DNA from: a virus
IMG/VR virus record: IMGVR_UViG_3300048905_000215
Span: 1 to 60,713 of that record
Strand: one strand, 5' to 3'
DNA length: 60,713 bases
Both the position numbers and the translations under genes were made by a program. The notes under the pieces were generated by a model. The model saw only the letters and a program-made list of their open reading frames with translations. It had not been told where the DNA came from and made no database searches. This document shows positions 58,374 through 60,713 of this stretch, piece by piece (the stretch's first letter is position 1; every line of letters begins with the position of its first letter).

Positions 58374-58616
58374 GGATTGGTCCCCCCTCTGAGGAGTAGG
58401 CGAGGTGGTTAATGGTGACCGACAATTCGACCACCCTGGGGTGAACTCCCCGCAGTTCGCTACCCATCCTGCCTGGCAATTAGCTGGGTTGACAAGATCC
58501 TCTAGCAAGCTGACGGGTGTCCAGATTCCAGGCGCAGGCCAGCAGCAAATCTGACCTTTGTACCATCATTCAATCGAGGCCAGGGAAAGTCGACATGTGT
58601 TGCGGCGACAGCAAAT
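58374..58616. promoter_or_regulatory. Non-coding region between integrase and small gene
   Basis: These 243 bases hold no gene I can support. A GTTGACA copy at 58488-58494 matches the switch sites, and a minus-strand promoter-like TTGTCA is at the same place. The phage attachment site could also lie here, next to the integrase end; no core can be defined without a bacterial sequence. Confidence 0.4.
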
Positions 58617-59744
58617 TCAGTCGTCCAGCATTTCGCTGATGGCTGCAGCCGCCGCTTCGGCACTGGATCGATCGAGGTGGCCGTAGGTATTGACCGTCGT
58701 GGTGATCGACTCATGGCCCAGGTGTTGCTGAATGACCGGAAGCGGAACGCCGGCGGCGATCATCCACGACGCGCACGTGTGCCGAAGGTCGTGTATCCGC
58801 GGTCGCTTCGTCAGGACCGGTCGGCCTTCCTTCTTGGCCAGATCCTCGTTCATGGCGCGGGCCAACGCCGGCCGCCACAGGTTCGACTGGAACGAGTGGA
58901 TCCGCACCGGGTTGCCCCTGCCGTTGACGAACAGCCACTCCCTCGAATAGTCCAGTTGATCGAGCACCCGCCCGGGCACGTTGATCGTGCGGACGGACCT
59001 TCGGGTCTTCGTCGTGCCGAGCGTCATGCGGGAATGGCCATCCATCTTCCACGCCCTGGTGATGCGGACGGTGCATGCGTCGCGGTCGACGTCGGACGGT
59101 CTGAGCGCCGTCGCTTCACCCCACCGCGCACCCGAGGCGACGAGGAACTCGATCAACGGGCGGTACTGCTGGCTGACGGCTCGCTGCATGATGCGGAACT
59201 CGTCGCGGGTGAGGAACACCATCTCCGTGCGGTCCCAGCGCGGCAGGCGGTTGCCGTCGCACGGGTTGGACTGAAGGTGCTTGGGCATACCGGCGGCGAG
59301 CGCTCCCGAGAGGAACCCGTGCTTGTTCATGATCGTCTTGCCAGACGAACCGGAAGCCGCCAGCAGGTTCACCCAGCGCCGCACATCATCACGCGACAGC
59401 TCGGCCAGGGGGATGTGGCCCAAGTGCGGCGAGATGTCGTTGATGATGAACGCGGTGTAGCGGTCCCTGGTGCCCTTGTCGACGCCGGTCAGGTGTTCGA
59501 CGTGATGGCGCAGGTACTGGTCGACGGTGAGCTTCGTGCGTTCGGCGCGGATGACCTTGAGTAGCTCGAGGGCGCGACCGGGACCGTGGGTGTTGAAGAG
59601 TTCCAACGCATAGCGGGCGTCGGCTTCGCCTTGTTCGCCCTCGAACGACAAGGAGTGCTGGGTTCCTTTGCGACCGCCAATGCGGTACAGCACCGACCAG
59701 TACTTGGTGCCGTCGGCCTTCTTGCGCTCACGGAAGCTGGCCAT
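58617..59744 (-). CDS. int: Tyrosine integrase, 375 aa
   Basis: Catalytic residues are all visible: Arg 207 (S-G-A-R-W-G-E), Lys 246 (T-K-T-R-R), His 318 with Arg 321 (H-D-L-R-H-T), His 344 (L-G-H-E-S-I) and Tyr 354 (N-T-Y-G-H-L-D). An N-terminal arm-binding segment and a core-binding helical domain (~72-150) are present. It recombines attP and attB. The ATG follows a GGGGGG-containing purine run. It indicates a temperate life cycle. Confidence 0.92.
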   Translation of the reverse strand: MASFRERKKADGTKYWSVLYRIGGRKGTQHSLSFEGEQGEADARYALELFNTHGPGRALELLKVIRAERTKLTVDQYLRHHVEHLTGVDKGTRDRYTAFIINDISPHLGHIPLAELSRDDVRRWVNLLAASGSSGKTIMNKHGFLSGALAAGMPKHLQSNPCDGNRLPRWDRTEMVFLTRDEFRIMQRAVSQQYRPLIEFLVASGARWGEATALRPSDVDRDACTVRITRAWKMDGHSRMTLGTTKTRRSVRTINVPGRVLDQLDYSREWLFVNGRGNPVRIHSFQSNLWRPALARAMNEDLAKKEGRPVLTKRPRIHDLRHTCASWMIAAGVPLPVIQQHLGHESITTTVNTYGHLDRSSAEAAAAAISEMLDD

Positions 59745-59815
59745 CAGCGCCCCCCGAAGGTGGTTGCTGCGATAGTTTCGGGTCGGCTCACAGTCGACCC
59801 ACAGAAGAGGTTCGG
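59745..59815. promoter_or_regulatory. Intergenic region with GGGTCG inverted repeat
   Basis: GGGTCG (59780-59785) and CGACCC (59795-59800) form an inverted pair between the divergent integrase and membrane-protein genes. It may hold the integrase promoter, arm sites or part of attP. No clear consensus promoter is seen. Confidence 0.35.
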
Positions 59816-60115
59816 ATGGTCACTCCACGGGCGTTCATTGCCGGCGTCGGCGTCGTCGCGGTCCTGATCGCGGCGTTCCTGTTGTTCGTGCCGTTCTCAG
59901 CTGACGGGGTGTCGTGCGGGAACGCGGTGTCTGTCGATACGTCGCGCGCGGCGGGCGTCGATAAGTTCGAGCGGATCCGCGGGAACGACTCGACGCTGTT
60001 GGCGTCGTGCACCGGTTCGGCATCGACGCGGCGAACGAGTGGCTTCGTGCTCGGCGGCATCGGCGCCGTCGCGGCGGCGGGCGCGCTGCTCGTCCGCGTG
60101 CCGTCGACCCGGTAG
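59816..60115 (+). CDS. Two-helix membrane protein, possible lysogenic gene, 99 aa
   Basis: A hydrophobic N-terminal helix (~8-28) and a C-terminal helix (~73-92) flank a ~45-residue loop with two Cys, likely outside and disulfide-bonded. AGAAGAGG precedes the ATG. It faces away from the integrase, so it may be expressed in the lysogen and alter the envelope or block superinfection. No family is recognised. Confidence 0.6.
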   Translation: MVTPRAFIAGVGVVAVLIAAFLLFVPFSADGVSCGNAVSVDTSRAAGVDKFERIRGNDSTLLASCTGSASTRRTSGFVLGGIGAVAAAGALLVRVPSTR

Positions 60116-60116
60116 C

Positions 60117-60713
60117 TCATTGGGCCCCAGCGCGGAGGTGGTCGAGGAACACCTCGACGGCCGCGTCAGCGAGGTCGCTGACGGTGACGATGCCGTGGAC
60201 TGCCATCAGGTCGGGGTCCGCAGTGGTGTCAGCAGTGAGTCCGCCGTGCCGCCGCGCCTGGTTGTGCAGCTTCGCCTTCAGCGCCGCCGACACCTGATCG
60301 GTGAGAGCGTTATGGGCGAGTGCTTCCTCGAACTGGCGGGCCACCTCTTCGTCGACGGGTCGGGCGGCGTCGGCCGTGGTCATGCCCCATCCGTACTCGG
60401 CCCGGGGCAAGTCCGCGGCGGTGGCGCGAAGTTGGGCGGCGGTGTGGACGTGCGTCTCGTTGGCGATGGCCATCGGCGGGTAGAACCGGGCGATCGGCTC
60501 ATCGCTGCCGAAGTGGACTTGGTCGACGGGTCCGACACCGCGCAGCGCTTCCAGTTCGAAGTCGTAGTAGCGCGGCGGCGGCTGTGTGCGCCAGCCGTCG
60601 CAGACGGGGCACTGGCCTATGCCGGTGGCGTGGAATCGCTCGGGGATTGGGCGCTGGAGTCGCTCGGGGCATGCGCACGTGTGCTGTGGCCAACCACCGT
60701 CGGGAATCGCCAT
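60117..60713 (-). CDS. Zinc-binding hypothetical protein, 198 aa
   Basis: The N-terminus has C-A-C-P and C-P-V-C-D-G-W, spaced as a zinc ribbon. The rest is mixed, with a helical C-terminal half. The ATG occupies the last three bases of the window, so the promoter and any true upstream start are outside. The one-base gap to the membrane-protein stop means the two genes converge tightly. Function unknown. Confidence 0.58.
   Translation of the reverse strand: MAIPDGGWPQHTCACPERLQRPIPERFHATGIGQCPVCDGWRTQPPPRYYDFELEALRGVGPVDQVHFGSDEPIARFYPPMAIANETHVHTAAQLRATAADLPRAEYGWGMTTADAARPVDEEVARQFEEALAHNALTDQVSAALKAKLHNQARRHGGLTADTTADPDLMAVHGIVTVSDLADAAVEVFLDHLRAGAQ

Noticed and set aside
1-60713. tRNA genes
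   Set aside because: No cloverleaf with a matching acceptor stem and T-loop pattern was noticed when reading both strands; a tRNA scan would settle it.

Overview
The window is a temperate, tailed (siphovirus-type) actinobacteriophage genome or prophage, essentially complete in gene content. The DNA is GC-rich with strongly GC-biased third codon positions. Start codons are tightly packed with 1 to 4 base overlaps (ATGA, GTGA, TGATG). It carries lysin B (an esterase for mycolic-acid cell walls) and a WhiB regulator. Together these point to a host among mycolic-acid bacteria (Mycobacterium, Gordonia, Rhodococcus, Tsukamurella and relatives). I cannot name the host genus from sequence alone. No tRNA, rRNA, CRISPR array or transposase was seen.

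Layout, left to right. 0-2 kb: about ten tiny plus-strand genes (membrane, acidic and zinc-ribbon proteins) ending at a strong hairpin (1979-2022). 2-6 kb, minus strand: small membrane proteins including a holin candidate, then lysin B and lysin A. 6-33 kb, minus strand, read right to left: terminase small and large subunits, portal, MuF-like protein, scaffold, decoration protein, major capsid, head-tail connectors, tail terminator, major tail protein with an Ig-like domain, frameshifted tail chaperones, an 1849-residue tape measure with two wall-hydrolase-like domains, then minor tail proteins including a fibre with FN3 and a tail protein with an SGNH esterase domain. 33.4-34.7 kb: metalloprotease-like protein, HNH nuclease and a non-coding hairpin region that probably holds the packaging site. 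34.8-35.4 kb: a plus-strand HicA/HicB-type toxin-antitoxin pair with its own palindromic operator. 35.5-57.4 kb: a long minus-strand early region. It holds zinc-binding small proteins, a C39-like peptidase, a replication-initiation candidate, DUF4031, DUF1643, DUF5131 and DUF2303 proteins, two DNA methyltransferases, RecT with a YqaJ-like exonuclease, a DnaQ-like exonuclease, WhiB, an excisionase-like and a Cro-like protein. 57.4-57.7 kb: the genetic switch with repeated GTTGACA sites. 57.7-58.1 kb: plus-strand repressor. 58.0-59.7 kb: a small minus-strand gene and a tyrosine integrase. 59.8-60.7 kb: a membrane protein and a zinc-binding protein.

How it works together. The repressor and the Cro/Xis operon diverge from the switch. 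The repressor, HicAB and the 59.8 kb membrane protein stand apart from the lytic operons and are candidates for expression in the lysogen. After induction the leftward operon makes recombination, methylation and replication factors, and the late genes, also leftward, make virion and lysis proteins. No DNA polymerase, primase or replicative helicase is visible, so replication should depend on the host replisome.

Most notable points: (1) a peptidase domain shared between lysin A and the tape measure; (2) an atypical cytosine methyltransferase with a zinc finger and about six internal repeats, followed by a 45-codon gene that repeats its C-terminal peptide; (3) HicAB with a leaderless promoter inside a palindrome; (4) a gene near 36 kb apparently split by two single-base frameshifts; (5) a 47-bp exact in-frame repeat in the tail fibre; (6) a WhiB protein with an added zinc ribbon. 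All family assignments are from motif reading, not database searches.
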